Source of the DNA: JANQRZ01 sp965214485
Lineage (GTDB): Bacteria > Bacteroidota > Rhodothermia > Rhodothermales > JANQRZ01
Direction: 5' to 3'
Length of the DNA stretch: 64,000 nt
NCBI GenBank assembly: GCA_965214485.1
Contig: CBDCBW010000009.1
Coordinates: 1-64,000, forward strand
A program made the translations under genes and the position numbers. Numbering within the stretch: position 1 is the first letter of the stretch; each line of letters begins with the position of its first letter. Shown here in pieces: positions 50,307-59,074 of the stretch. A model generated the notes under the pieces. It was not told the DNA's origin. It did no database searches and saw nothing but the letters and a program-made list of their open reading frames with translations.

Positions 50307-51341
50307 GTGATGGAAGACATCGAACGCCTCCTCCTGAACTACGACGACCTCCCGGCCTCGGAGCGCGCGGCGGTGGACGCGCACCTCGACGCCCACCCCG
50401 AGGCCGAGGCGGCGCTGGCCGAGGGCCGGGCCGTCCGCGCCCTGCTCGAGGACGCCGCCCGCGCCGGAGCCCCGGTGCCCGACGCCGAGTCGCTGGCGCG
50501 CTACCTCGCCTCGCAGCACGCCGCCGGGACGCACGCCCTCCCCCCGGACCTCGTCGCGCTCGGCGAGCGGATCGAGGCGGCGCTCGGGGAGCACCCGGAG
50601 CTGGAGCGCCGCTACGCGATGATGCAGGACCGGCTCAAGGCGCTGACCCGGGGCGGCGAATCGCCGCGCACGCAGTTCGAGCGCCTGACCGGCCACCGCC
50701 TCGGGCAGGAGCCCGCCGCCGCCGGCCACCCACCACAGCGCGAGCCGGCCGACCTCGCGCCGGGCCCTGCCCCGGAGCCCGATTCCCAGCCCGAGCGGTC
50801 TCGGTCGTGGCGACCGTCGGTGACGGACCGGAGGGCGGTGCCGCTTCTGCGCCGCGTTTCGCTGCCGCGCTTCGCCCTCGCGGCTTCGCTCCTCGCCGGG
50901 CTCCTCTACGGCGGGCTGTTCCTCGCCAGCCAGTCGAGCGTATCCCCCACCGAGCGCCTCGCCGGCCTCAGCGAGGTGTCCGCCGAGTTCGAGGGGCTGC
51001 GGCTCCGGGGGTCGGACGGCCCGGTGAACCCCGTCATGGACCGCTACGCCGAGGCGCTGGCGACGCTGCGCGCCGCCCGGTCCTCGACGCTCGGCCTCTT
51101 CGCGTCCTACGACCCGAACGGACTGCGCGAGGCCGCCGCCCTGCTCGAAGAGGCCGCCTCACTCGGCGAGCCGGACGGGCCGATGACGCTCGAGGCGTGG
51201 TTTCTCGTCGGCAAGATCAGGCTCCATCAGGGCAACGTCGAGGCCGCTCGCGAGGCGCTCCAGACCGTCGTGGACCGGCGGGGGCCGAGTGCGCCGGACG
51301 CCCAGCGCTTGCTCGACGCCCTCGTCGGCGAGACGCCGTAA
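50307..51341 (+). CDS. Single-pass membrane protein, candidate anti-sigma factor with TPR-like tail (344 aa)
   Basis: The N-terminus (IERLLLNYDDLPASERAAVDAHLDAHPEAEAALAEG) resembles the helical start of zinc-finger anti-sigma factors but lacks His/Cys ligands. A Pro-rich linker and one membrane segment near residues 187-211 (FALAASLLAGLLYGGLFLA) follow. The outer part has TPR-like helices (LEAWFLVGKIRLHQGNVEAAREALQTVV). Being directly behind a sigma gene suggests it binds that sigma factor. The TAA stop is repeated in frame three times at 15-bp steps. Confidence 0.65.
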   Translation: MMEDIERLLLNYDDLPASERAAVDAHLDAHPEAEAALAEGRAVRALLEDAARAGAPVPDAESLARYLASQHAAGTHALPPDLVALGERIEAALGEHPELERRYAMMQDRLKALTRGGESPRTQFERLTGHRLGQEPAAAGHPPQREPADLAPGPAPEPDSQPERSRSWRPSVTDRRAVPLLRRVSLPRFALAASLLAGLLYGGLFLASQSSVSPTERLAGLSEVSAEFEGLRLRGSDGPVNPVMDRYAEALATLRAARSSTLGLFASYDPNGLREAAALLEEAASLGEPDGPMTLEAWFLVGKIRLHQGNVEAAREALQTVVDRRGPSAPDAQRLLDALVGETP

Positions 51342-51382
51342 CGGGAGCCGCCCTAACGGGAGCCGCCGTAACGGAGATCGCC
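51338..51382. repeat. Three 15-bp tandem repeats at a stop codon
   Basis: Units starting GTAACGGGAGCCGCC (51338), CTAACGGGAGCCGCC (51353) and GTAACGGAGATCGCC (51368) each contain TAA in the reading frame of the preceding gene. Confidence 0.9.
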
Positions 51383-51389
51383 GCACCTG

Positions 51390-52154
51390 CTACGGCTGTG
51401 CCGCGAGACGGTCGGCGAGGGCCCGGAGATCGGCGTTTTCGCTCCGCGCCTCGTAGTCCTCGACCGTCCCGATCTCGACGCGCTCGGAGGCCTCGACCGG
51501 CCGGACGAGCACCCGCTTGCCCGCCGCTGCGAGCCGACCGACGAGGCCCGCGTGCCCGTGGAACGAGTCCCGCGTGGCCGGCTCAGCGAGATACCGGCGG
51601 ACGCTCGCGTGGAAGACCTTGACGCCGAAGTCGTCGGCCCGCTCCGTCGCCTCCGCCTCGCCGTAGGCGACCTCACCGATCCCGACGAGGTGGCCGTCCC
51701 GGACCCGCAACGGGTTCGTGTCCGTCTGCCGGGTGAAGAGGAGAACCGGCGCGTCCTCGCTAACAAGGTCGGCGGCTTCGCGGAGGAGGCTTGGGTCGAG
51801 CCAGAACAGGGTATCGCCGTTGAGCCCGAGGAAGGGCTCGTCATCGCCGAGGCTAGACAGGAAGTCTTGTGCAAAGGCGAGGTCGCCGCCGTGTTCGAAG
51901 CGGTCGGGCTGGCGGCTCAGCGCCACGTCGAGGCCGAAGGCTGAAGCCTTCTCCGGGACGGCTTCGAACTGCTCAGCGAGGTGCCAGGTGTTGACGGTCA
52001 CCTCGGTGATGCCCGCGTGGGCGAGGTAGCGCAGGACGTACTCGAGGATGGGCTGCTCGAAGACGTCCAGCATCGGCTTCGGCGTCTCGTGCGTGTAGGG
52101 CCGGAGCCGCGTGCCCAGCCCGGCGGCCCAAACGAAGGCTTTGGCGAGAGACAT
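51390..52154 (-). CDS. Sugar-phosphate nucleotidyltransferase (MurU / mannose-1-phosphate guanylyltransferase-like)
   Basis: The nucleotide-binding signature AAGLGTRLRPYTHETPKPM opens the protein, followed by LNGDTLFW with the metal-binding Asp and VGIGEVAYGEAEATERADDFGVKVFHASV in the sugar-binding half. At 254 residues it lacks the beta-helix tail of larger enzymes, like MurU. It would make an NDP-sugar for cell-wall recycling or envelope glycans. No kinase partner is adjacent. Confidence 0.85.
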   Translation of the reverse strand: MSLAKAFVWAAGLGTRLRPYTHETPKPMLDVFEQPILEYVLRYLAHAGITEVTVNTWHLAEQFEAVPEKASAFGLDVALSRQPDRFEHGGDLAFAQDFLSSLGDDEPFLGLNGDTLFWLDPSLLREAADLVSEDAPVLLFTRQTDTNPLRVRDGHLVGIGEVAYGEAEATERADDFGVKVFHASVRRYLAEPATRDSFHGHAGLVGRLAAAGKRVLVRPVEASERVEIGTVEDYEARSENADLRALADRLAAQP

Positions 52155-52219
52155 GAGAGAGTCTCGAGTGGGTAGGTGTCAGAGACTCGTCACTCGTCAT
52201 TCGCAGTTCGTCACTCGAA

Positions 52220-53362
52220 TCATGCGTAGGTGTTCAGCATCACCGGCATGATGAGCATCAGCATGTCCTCGCCCTCGGGCTGCTCCGCCGGGATGACCAC
52301 GCCGGCGCGGTTGGGCGACGAGAACTCGAAGACCACGTCCTCGGTCCCGACGTTCGAGAGGACTTCGGTGAGGTAGACCGAGTTGAAGCCGATCTCGAGC
52401 TCCGGCCCGTCGTACTCGCAGAGCACGGTCTCCTTCGCCTCGCTGGCGCGCTCGATGTCCTCGGCGGAAATCGTGAGCTGGTTCGGTTCGAGCTTGAGCC
52501 GGATCTGGTGCGTCATCGAGGACGAGTAGAGCGCGACGCGGCGGACCGCCGCGAGGAGCGCGTCGCTGCTGACCGAGAGCCGCTTGTCGTTCTCGACCGG
52601 GATGACGGCCTCGTAGTTCGGGTAGGGCTCGTCGATCATCCGGCCCATGACCTGCGTGGTGCCGAAGTCGAACCCGACGTAGCCGCTCCCGACGCGGACC
52701 GTGCACGGGTCCTCGGTGGCGACGCGGCCCGTCAGGTTGAGCGCCTTCTCGGGCACGACGAAGTCGAGCGGTTCCTCCGCCGTGACGGCGTCGAGGACGA
52801 GCTTGACGAGGCGGTGCCCGTCGGTGGCGACGACGCGGCTGTGCTCGGGGCGGACCTGGAAGTAGATGCCCATCATCGCCGGGCGGAGCGCGTCGCGGCT
52901 GACGGCGAACGAGGTCTTCGAGATGGCGCGCTTGACGAGGCCGCCGTCGGTCTCGATCTCCCGCGCCTCGTCGAGCGCCGGGAGCGCGGGGTAGTCGGCC
53001 CCGTCGAACCCGACCATCTTGTACCGCCCCTGGTCGGTCGTCAACTCGACCTGGAACTCGGCGTCCGAGGCGAAGGTGATCGGGAGGTCCGGGAGCGCGC
53101 GGAGCGTGTCGAGCAGGCGCTTGGCCGGGACCGCGATGCGCTCGGTCCCCCCAGCCCCGTTCGTCCCGAACTGCACTGGGAGGCGCTGGACGATGGACAC
53201 TTCGAGGTCGGTCGCGGCGAGGCGGAGCGCGCCGCCGGAGTCGCCCTCTTCCTTCTCGAACAGGACGCACTCGAGGATCGGGAGGGTGCTCTTGCTCGGC
53301 ACGGCACCATTCGCGGCGGTGAGGGCTTTCTGGAGGTCGGCGCTGGAGACGGTGAATTTCAT
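52220..53362 (-). CDS. dnaN: DNA polymerase III sliding clamp, beta subunit
   Basis: MKFTVSSADLQKALTAANGAVPSKSTLPILECVLFE starts domain 1; LRLAATDLEVSI, VVATDGHRLVKL and the C-terminal GEDMLMLIMPVML are the family marks of the three clamp domains. 380 residues, typical length. It lies next to dnaA, separated by 132 bp of low-complexity CGACGAA/CGACGCT DNA. An upstream in-frame ATG is not used because the leader is not conserved. Confidence 0.97.
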   Translation of the reverse strand: MKFTVSSADLQKALTAANGAVPSKSTLPILECVLFEKEEGDSGGALRLAATDLEVSIVQRLPVQFGTNGAGGTERIAVPAKRLLDTLRALPDLPITFASDAEFQVELTTDQGRYKMVGFDGADYPALPALDEAREIETDGGLVKRAISKTSFAVSRDALRPAMMGIYFQVRPEHSRVVATDGHRLVKLVLDAVTAEEPLDFVVPEKALNLTGRVATEDPCTVRVGSGYVGFDFGTTQVMGRMIDEPYPNYEAVIPVENDKRLSVSSDALLAAVRRVALYSSSMTHQIRLKLEPNQLTISAEDIERASEAKETVLCEYDGPELEIGFNSVYLTEVLSNVGTEDVVFEFSSPNRAGVVIPAEQPEGEDMLMLIMPVMLNTYA

Positions 53363-53494
53363 GGCGTGGCTCGGAAGAGGACGGGACCTGTAAGTATCGG
53401 ATACGGAAGCGACGGATGCAAGGGGAGCGACGAAGTATGAGCGACGAAGCACGAACGGGGACCCACCGAAAACTCGACGCTCGACGCTCGTCGT

Positions 53495-55114
53495 TCAACG
53501 CGTGTGCAGTTCCAGCTTGTGGCGGATCTCCTCGACGATCTCGCGGAACTTGATCTCGGTCTCGACCTGGTTCTCGATGCTCTGGATCGCGTGGATGACC
53601 GTCGAGTGGTCGCGCCCGCCGAAGTGGAGGCCGATGGTCTTGAGGCTGTGCTTGGTGAACTGCTTGGCGAAGTACATCGCGACCTGGCGCGCCTGCACGA
53701 CCTCGCGCTTACGGGTCCGCGCCCGGACGAGGTCCTCGGGGATCGAGAAGTACTCGCAGACGATCTGCTGGATCTGCTCGACGCCGAGCGAGACGTGGGT
53801 CTCCTTGATGATGTCGCGGAGCATCTCGCGGGCGAGTTCGAGGTCGATCTCGCGGCTGTGGAGCGTCGAGTGCGCGAGGAGCCGGATCAGCGAGCCCTCG
53901 AGCTCGCGGATGTTGCTCTTGACGTTGTGCGCGATGAACTCGATCACCTCGCCGTCGACGACGATGCCGTCGTCCTCGGCCTTGCGGTTGAGGATGGCGA
54001 TGCGGGTCTCGAGCTCCGGCGGCTTCATGTCCGCCGAGAGCCCCCACTGGAAGCGCGAGAGCAAGCGCTCCTCGATCCCGTCGATGTCCTTCGGCGGGCG
54101 GTCGGCGGAGAGGATGATCTGCTTGCCGCCCTGGTGGAGCGCGTTGAAGACGTGGAAGAACTCCTCCTGCGTCTTCTCCTTCGTCCCGAAGAACTGCACG
54201 TCGTCGACGATCAGCAGGTCGATCTGGCGGTAGAACAGGCCGAACTCGCCGGCGCGGTTGTTCTGGATGGCCTGGACGAATTGCGAGGTGAAGCGCTCGG
54301 ACGAGACGTAGAGCACCGAGTCGCTCTTGTGGTGCTGGCGGACGTAGTTGCCGACGGCCTGGATGAGGTGCGTCTTGCCGAGCCCGACGCCGCCGTAGAT
54401 CAGGAACGGGTTGAAGGCCGTCGAGCCGGGCTGCTGGGCGATGGCCCACGAGGCGCTCCGCGCAAGCCGGTTGCAGTCGCCCTCGATGAAGCGCTCGAAG
54501 GTGTAGCTCGGGTTGAGCTGGCTGTCGATCTTGACCTTCTGGATGCCCGGGATCGCAAACGGGTTGGTGATGGGCGGCGCGGCGGCCCGGCCCGGCCCCG
54601 CCGAAGGCCCAACCGGGGACCCGGTCGGGGGGCTCGCCGCGCGGCGCGTGGTCCGGCGCGGGGCTCCGTCCGGTGCCGGCTCGCGCGGGGCCGACGCGGG
54701 CGGTGCCTCGCCGCCGGACGACTGGCCGGGCGGGCCGACCGGCGGCTGCGGCTGCACCGGAGGGTGCGCCGGCAGGTGCATCGACGAGCCGCGCTGCCCG
54801 TCCGCGTCCTCCTGCTCGATCACGATGTCGTAGAACAGCCGCCCCGTCGGGCCGAGCACCTTCGTGACCGTCTTGCGGAGCAGCGCGAAGTAGTGCTCCT
54901 CGAGCCACTCGTAGTAGAACCGGCTCGGGAGCTGGATGGTGAGCTTGGTGAGCCCCTCCTCCTGATCGAGGCTTACGGCCTGAAGCGGCTCAAACCACGT
55001 CTTGAAGCTCTGCCGGTTGATGTTGTCCCCGATGATGGCGAGGCAGGCGCTCCAGACCGCTTCGGGGGGCGTATCGGTATCGACGTTGCGGGAGGGCTCA
55101 GGGGCGTCATTCAT
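53495..55114 (-). CDS. dnaA: Chromosomal replication initiator DnaA
   Basis: Domain I (VWSACLAIIGDNINRQSFKTWFEPL) is followed by a long Pro/Gly/Ala linker at about residues 112-182, the AAA+ core with Walker A GGVGLGKTHL (241-250) and Walker B LLIVDDVQF, and the DNA-binding domain IV with GRDHSTVIHA. It melts oriC and also acts as a transcription factor. At 539 residues it is longer than E. coli DnaA because of the linker. The probable origin lies directly upstream. Confidence 0.98.
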   Translation of the reverse strand: MNDAPEPSRNVDTDTPPEAVWSACLAIIGDNINRQSFKTWFEPLQAVSLDQEEGLTKLTIQLPSRFYYEWLEEHYFALLRKTVTKVLGPTGRLFYDIVIEQEDADGQRGSSMHLPAHPPVQPQPPVGPPGQSSGGEAPPASAPREPAPDGAPRRTTRRAASPPTGSPVGPSAGPGRAAAPPITNPFAIPGIQKVKIDSQLNPSYTFERFIEGDCNRLARSASWAIAQQPGSTAFNPFLIYGGVGLGKTHLIQAVGNYVRQHHKSDSVLYVSSERFTSQFVQAIQNNRAGEFGLFYRQIDLLIVDDVQFFGTKEKTQEEFFHVFNALHQGGKQIILSADRPPKDIDGIEERLLSRFQWGLSADMKPPELETRIAILNRKAEDDGIVVDGEVIEFIAHNVKSNIRELEGSLIRLLAHSTLHSREIDLELAREMLRDIIKETHVSLGVEQIQQIVCEYFSIPEDLVRARTRKREVVQARQVAMYFAKQFTKHSLKTIGLHFGGRDHSTVIHAIQSIENQVETEIKFREIVEEIRHKLELHTR

Positions 55115-55811
55115 CCGGGAGACAGCGGCGCTTCAAGCGTGGGAGGGGGCGGAAAAGAGTAGGCTTCGTTCTATCAAACGGGCGACCGCGACGGGACCGA
55201 TAAGCGCGCGCCCGAAGAAGCCCTCCGGAACTCCGAAAATAGGAGCCGGACCGGAGGCCGGGCAACCGCGGCGGCGGAGGCAGCGCGAGTTATGCACAAC
55301 GGCGCGCAAGGAGAGACTCAGCCTGCGAGGTCCCTGCACGGTCTCGAAGAGGGAATCTGATTTTATCCACATCTTGTCAACCATGCCAGTGATGAGCTCA
55401 AGCTCTGCGAAAACAATATCCTGTAGCACGCAAATATTTTTTGCGAACAGGAAGGGGGCAGGCCTCCGGGCCGGTTTCCTGGAGGGGCCGAACAGGGCCT
55501 TTCCGCCCCGTTCACTTGTCAACATGTTGTTCACAAGTGCAGAGGAGGGGGCACGCACCCTCCGCCGCTCGGCGCGCCCCCCGCCCGGTGCGCTCGGACC
55601 CGCGCCCGCGCCGTCTTTTCGGCGACCTCCAATCCGGGGACTGCTCCGCCGCGTCCGCCTCTCTACGGTAGCACGGAGCGGGGGCGCTTGTCAAGTGTTT
55701 GTTGAGTCGAATCGGAAGGATTCTTTGGGCGGCGTGTCGCCTTGCGGCGAGGGGGCGCACGTGCGTACCTTTGGGGTTCTGCACTCCTTCCATTCCCGAC
55801 CCGCCGCCTCG
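55115..55811. other. Probable replication origin oriC
   Basis: The gene-free 700 bp between dnaA and DUF177 hold DnaA boxes TTATGCACA (55290-55298) and TTATCCACA (55363-55371), an AT-rich tract unusual for this genome (about 55409-55450), and a palindromic cluster around 55513-55539 with TTGTCAACA, TTGTTCACA and their complements. CTTGTCAAGTG recurs near 55688. Genes point away from it on both sides (dnaA/dnaN minus, lipid genes plus). Function is inferred from these marks. Confidence 0.8.
55766..55773 (+). promoter_or_regulatory. Candidate promoter of the DUF177-rpmF unit
   Basis: TACCTTTG exactly matches TAnnTTTG, 38 bp before the start codon, with a TTG at 55742-55744 about 21 bp upstream, as expected for the -33 element. 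Confidence 0.55.
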
Positions 55812-56315
55812 ATGCTCGGCATCGACACCACCTCGCTCAAGCCCGGCCTCCACGAGTGGCACCTGACGCCTTCGGCCGACGACCTCGACCTCGACCCCGA
55901 GGCGTTCGCGGACCTCGCCGTGGAGGTCCGGCTCGACCACGAGGAGGACCGCGACCTCGTGGCCTTCACGGCCCGGGCCACCGCGACGCTCGAATGCGAC
56001 CGGACCCTCGAACCCTTCGAGCAGCCGGTCGAGGGCAGCTACGCCGTGCTCTTCGTCCTCCCGGACCGGCTCGGCAGCTACGCCACCGACGAGGCCGACG
56101 ACGACGTCCGCCCGCTCCCCAAGCCGGGCCGCCCGCTCGACCTCACCCACGCCGTCCGCGACACGCTCCTGCTTGCCCTCCCGACGCGGCGCGTCGCGCC
56201 GGGGGCCGAGGACGAAGACCTCCCCGTCCAGTTCGGGGCCCTCACCGACGACGACGGCAACCCGATGGACCCGCGCTGGGATGCCCTGAAGAAGCTGCGC
56301 GACTCTACCAACTGA
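55812..56315 (+). CDS. DUF177 (YceD-like) protein (167 aa)
   Basis: Start at 55812 gives MLGIDTTSLKPGLHEWHLTPS and the conserved DUF177 end GALTDDDGNPMDPRWDALKKLRDSTN with the C-terminal PRW-L-KL pattern. Family members precede rpmF and probably aid 23S rRNA or ribosome maturation. A duplicated segment (GACGCTG with a C run) spans the stop codon. Confidence 0.88.
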   Translation: MLGIDTTSLKPGLHEWHLTPSADDLDLDPEAFADLAVEVRLDHEEDRDLVAFTARATATLECDRTLEPFEQPVEGSYAVLFVLPDRLGSYATDEADDDVRPLPKPGRPLDLTHAVRDTLLLALPTRRVAPGAEDEDLPVQFGALTDDDGNPMDPRWDALKKLRDSTN

Positions 56316-56360
56316 CGCTGCCCCCCCAACGGACGCTGATCCCCCCGACTCCCCAAGCTC

Positions 56361-56549
56361 ATGGCTAACCCGAAGCGCAAGAACTCGAAGTCCCGCACCG
56401 CCAAGCGGCGCGCCCAGTACAAGGTCCGCTCGACGCCCGAGGTACACGAGTGCCCGAACTGCGGCAACGCGAAGATGTACCACCGCGCCTGCCCGACCTG
56501 CGGCCACTACCGGGGCCGCGCCGTCGTCGAGCGCCCGGACTACGCCTGA
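56361..56549 (+). CDS. rpmF: Large ribosomal subunit protein bL32
   Basis: MANPKRKNSKSRTAKRRAQYK and the zinc ribbon ECPNCGNAKMYHRACPTCGHYRGR are complete; all four zinc cysteines (CxxC-CxxC) are present. 62 residues. Part of the DUF177-rpmF-plsX-fabH unit. Confidence 0.97.
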   Translation: MANPKRKNSKSRTAKRRAQYKVRSTPEVHECPNCGNAKMYHRACPTCGHYRGRAVVERPDYA

Positions 56550-56632
56550 CGAGGATTGGAAGAACGGAGGTAGAGGAGAGAGCAGCTTTACTCTTCTCTC
56601 TTTTCCCTCTCCTCTCTCTCTTCTCCTGACCT
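56550..56632. repeat. Purine/pyrimidine hairpin after rpmF
   Basis: A GA-rich run (GGAGGTAGAGGAGAGAG) faces CT-rich runs (CTCTTCTCTC, CCCTCTCCTCTCTC) across AGCAGCTTTA. It may attenuate or terminate ribosomal-protein transcription before plsX. Confidence 0.5.
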
Positions 56633-56701
56633 GCTGCACGCTCCGCGTGATGCTTCGGTAAGCATCGGCGCGGGGCGTGCGCTTGGTTTCGGGCGGCTCC
56701 G

Positions 56702-56709
56702 TATCTTCG
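56702..56709 (+). promoter_or_regulatory. Candidate -7 promoter element of plsX
   Basis: TATCTTCG on the plus strand, 92 bp before plsX, identical to the box upstream of smc. Confidence 0.45.
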
Positions 56710-56800
56710 GGGTCCGCGCCGGTGCAGCCAGCGCGCCTCTTCTTCCGACGTGGGGTGCGCGCTGCCTCGGTCGGTCCTCTTCCTCAACTCTTTGTGTCCG

Positions 56801-57796
56801 ATGGCTGTTCGCGTGGCAGTGGATGCGATGGGCGGCGACCACGCGCCCGGCGTCGTGGTCGCGGGAGCCGTCGAGGCGGTCCGCAAGGCCGAGGGTGAGC
56901 TCGCGGTGGTGCTCGTCGGGCCGGAGGAGGCCGTCCGCGCCGATCTCAACGGACATGACATTGATGGGTTAGCCCTCGACGTCCTCGACGCGCCGGAGGT
57001 GATCGGGATGGCCGAGTCGCCGACGGCGGCGGTCAAGACCAAAACGCGCTCGTCGATCCACGTCGGCCTCGGGGCGCACAAGCAGGGGGCGGCGGACGCC
57101 TTCGCGAGCGCGGGCAACACCGGGGCCGTGATGGCGGCGTCGGTGTTCCTGCTCGGCCGGCTGCCCGGCGTGCTGCGCCCGGCGCTCCCCGGCATCTTCC
57201 CGACGACCGACGGCTTCGCGGTCATCGTGGACGTGGGCGCGAACGTGGACTCGAAGCCGGAGCACCTCGCGCAGTTCGCGCAGATGGGCCGGGTCTACGT
57301 CGAGCGCGCCTTCCACCGGGCCGACCCGACGGTCGGGCTGCTGAACGTCGGCGAGGAGCCGGGCAAGGGCAACGACGCCGCGAAGGCGGCCTATCCCCTC
57401 CTCGAAGCCCTGCCGCTCCGGTTCGTCGGCAACGTCGAGGGGCGCGACGTGATGCACCACGCGGCGGACGTGGTGGTCTGCGACGGGTTCGTCGGCAACG
57501 TCGTCCTCAAGCTCGGCGAGAGCCTCACGACCGTCATCCCGCAGCTCCTCCGCGCCGAGGTGCAGGCGCAGGGCCTCGGACCCGGCGAGGCCGGCCTCAT
57601 CAAGCGCGTCTTCGGAAACGTGGTCCGCCCGTTCAGCTACGAGGAGTACGGCGGCACCCCGCTGCTCGGCGTCGACGGCACGGCGCTCATCGGGCACGGC
57701 GGCTCCTCGGCAAAAGCCATCGCCCAGATGATCCGCCGCGCCGCCGAGGTCGCGCGCGAGGACGTGCGCGGGGCCATCGCCGACGCGCTCGCGTAG
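56801..57796 (+). CDS. plsX: Phosphate acyltransferase PlsX
   Basis: RVAVDAMGGDHAPGVVVAGAVEA starts the family; KTRSSIHVGLG, SAGNTGAVMAAS, VIVDVGANVDSKPEHLAQFA, LLNVGEEPGKGND and FVGNVEGRDVM follow in order. It forms acyl-phosphate for phospholipid synthesis. The start is set at MAVRVAVDAMGG. fabH follows downstream on the same strand, the usual order. Confidence 0.97.
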   Translation: MAVRVAVDAMGGDHAPGVVVAGAVEAVRKAEGELAVVLVGPEEAVRADLNGHDIDGLALDVLDAPEVIGMAESPTAAVKTKTRSSIHVGLGAHKQGAADAFASAGNTGAVMAASVFLLGRLPGVLRPALPGIFPTTDGFAVIVDVGANVDSKPEHLAQFAQMGRVYVERAFHRADPTVGLLNVGEEPGKGNDAAKAAYPLLEALPLRFVGNVEGRDVMHHAADVVVCDGFVGNVVLKLGESLTTVIPQLLRAEVQAQGLGPGEAGLIKRVFGNVVRPFSYEEYGGTPLLGVDGTALIGHGGSSAKAIAQMIRRAAEVAREDVRGAIADALA

Positions 57797-57936
57797 CCTC
57801 CCCCCGCCATGCCTGACCTGTCGCCCTGCCCACCGCTAGTCCGGGCGTGGAGAGCCCGGAGGGTGGGCAGGACAGCGCCAACCCCCACTGCCCTTTCATT
57901 CCCTGCTCACCCCCCACGTCCTCTATCCCCACCGCC

Positions 57937-58974
57937 ATGCCTCGCGCTGCCATCACCGCCGTCGGCCACTTCCTCCCCGAGACCAAGCTGACCAACTTCG
58001 ACCTCGAGCAGATGGTCGACACCAACGACGAGTGGATCCGCAGCCGCACCGGCATCCGCGAGCGCCGCATCCTCCGCGAGCCGGGCAAGGCGACCTCGCA
58101 CATGTGCGCCCGCGCCGCCCAGGAGCTCCTCGACCAGCGCGGCATCGACGCCGGGGAGCTCGACCTGATCATCGTGGCGACGGTGACGCCGGACATGCTC
58201 TTCCCGGCGACGGCCTGCCTCGTCCAGCAAGAAATCGGGGCCCAGCGCGCCTGGGGCTTCGACCTCTCGGCGGCGTGCTGCGGCTTCCTCTTCGCCCTCT
58301 CGACCGGGGCGCAGTTCGTCGAGGCCGGGACGCACCGCAAGGTCCTCGTCATCGGGTCCGACATGATGAGCTCGATCATGGACTACACCGACCGGACGAG
58401 CTGCATCATCTTCGGCGACGGGGCCGGGGCCGTCCTCCTGGAACCCTCCGACGACTACGGCATCGTCGACTTCGTCCACAAGGTCGACGGCTCGGGCGCG
58501 GCGTACCTCCGGATGGACGGCGGCGGGAGCCTCCACCCGGCCACGCACGACACCGTGGACCAGAGGCTGCACTACCTCGTCCAGGAGGGCCGCCAGGTGT
58601 TCAAGTTCGCCGTCCGGGGGATGGCCGACGTCTCCGCCGAGGTGATGGAGCGCAACGGCCTCGCGGGTGGCGACGTCAAGTACCTCGTCCCGCACCAGGC
58701 CAACCTCCGCATCATCGACGCGACCGCGAGCCGCATGGGCATCGGGCGCGAGCAGGTGATGATCAACATCGACCGCTACGGCAACACGACCTCCGGCACG
58801 ATCCCGCTCTGCCTCTACGACTGGGAGGCCGAGCTTCGGCCCGGCGACAACGTCGTGCTCGCAGCCTTCGGCGGCGGCTTCACGTGGGGCGCGACCTACC
58901 TCCGGTGGGCCTACGACGGAAGCCAGGTGCCGGGCGCGAAGGACCGCCCGCAGAAAACGCTCGAAGAAGCCTAG
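57937..58974 (+). CDS. fabH: Beta-ketoacyl-ACP synthase III
   Basis: The start MPRAAITAVGHFLPETKLTN gives 345 residues. The catalytic triad is Cys114 in DLSAACCGFLF, His in LVPHQANLRIID and Asn in DRYGNTTSGT. It condenses acetyl-CoA with malonyl-ACP to start fatty-acid synthesis. The pyrimidine-rich leader (CCCCCCACGTCCTCTATCC) lies before the ATG. Confidence 0.97.
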   Translation: MPRAAITAVGHFLPETKLTNFDLEQMVDTNDEWIRSRTGIRERRILREPGKATSHMCARAAQELLDQRGIDAGELDLIIVATVTPDMLFPATACLVQQEIGAQRAWGFDLSAACCGFLFALSTGAQFVEAGTHRKVLVIGSDMMSSIMDYTDRTSCIIFGDGAGAVLLEPSDDYGIVDFVHKVDGSGAAYLRMDGGGSLHPATHDTVDQRLHYLVQEGRQVFKFAVRGMADVSAEVMERNGLAGGDVKYLVPHQANLRIIDATASRMGIGREQVMINIDRYGNTTSGTIPLCLYDWEAELRPGDNVVLAAFGGGFTWGATYLRWAYDGSQVPGAKDRPQKTLEEA

Positions 58975-58977
58975 CTT

Positions 58978-59072
58978 CGGAGAAAGGAAAGAGGGGCGAG
59001 AAGAGATAGAAAAGAGAGCTTCTCTCCCTCGTCTTTCTCCTCTCCCTTTTCGCTCTCCTCTTTCTCCTCTCC
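58978..59072. repeat. Purine/pyrimidine hairpin between fabH and fabD
   Basis: GA-rich (GGAGAAAGGAAAGAGGGGCG) then CT-rich (CTTTCTCCTCTCCC) runs form an imperfect long stem like those at 47012 and 56550. Its distal arm doubles as the CT-rich leader of fabD. Confidence 0.55.
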
Positions 59073-59074
59073 CG

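Noticed and set aside
55133..55558. 141-codon minus-strand frame upstream of dnaA
   Set aside because: It crosses the DnaA boxes and the AT-rich tract, has no recognisable motif and an uneven codon pattern; it is better explained as oriC.
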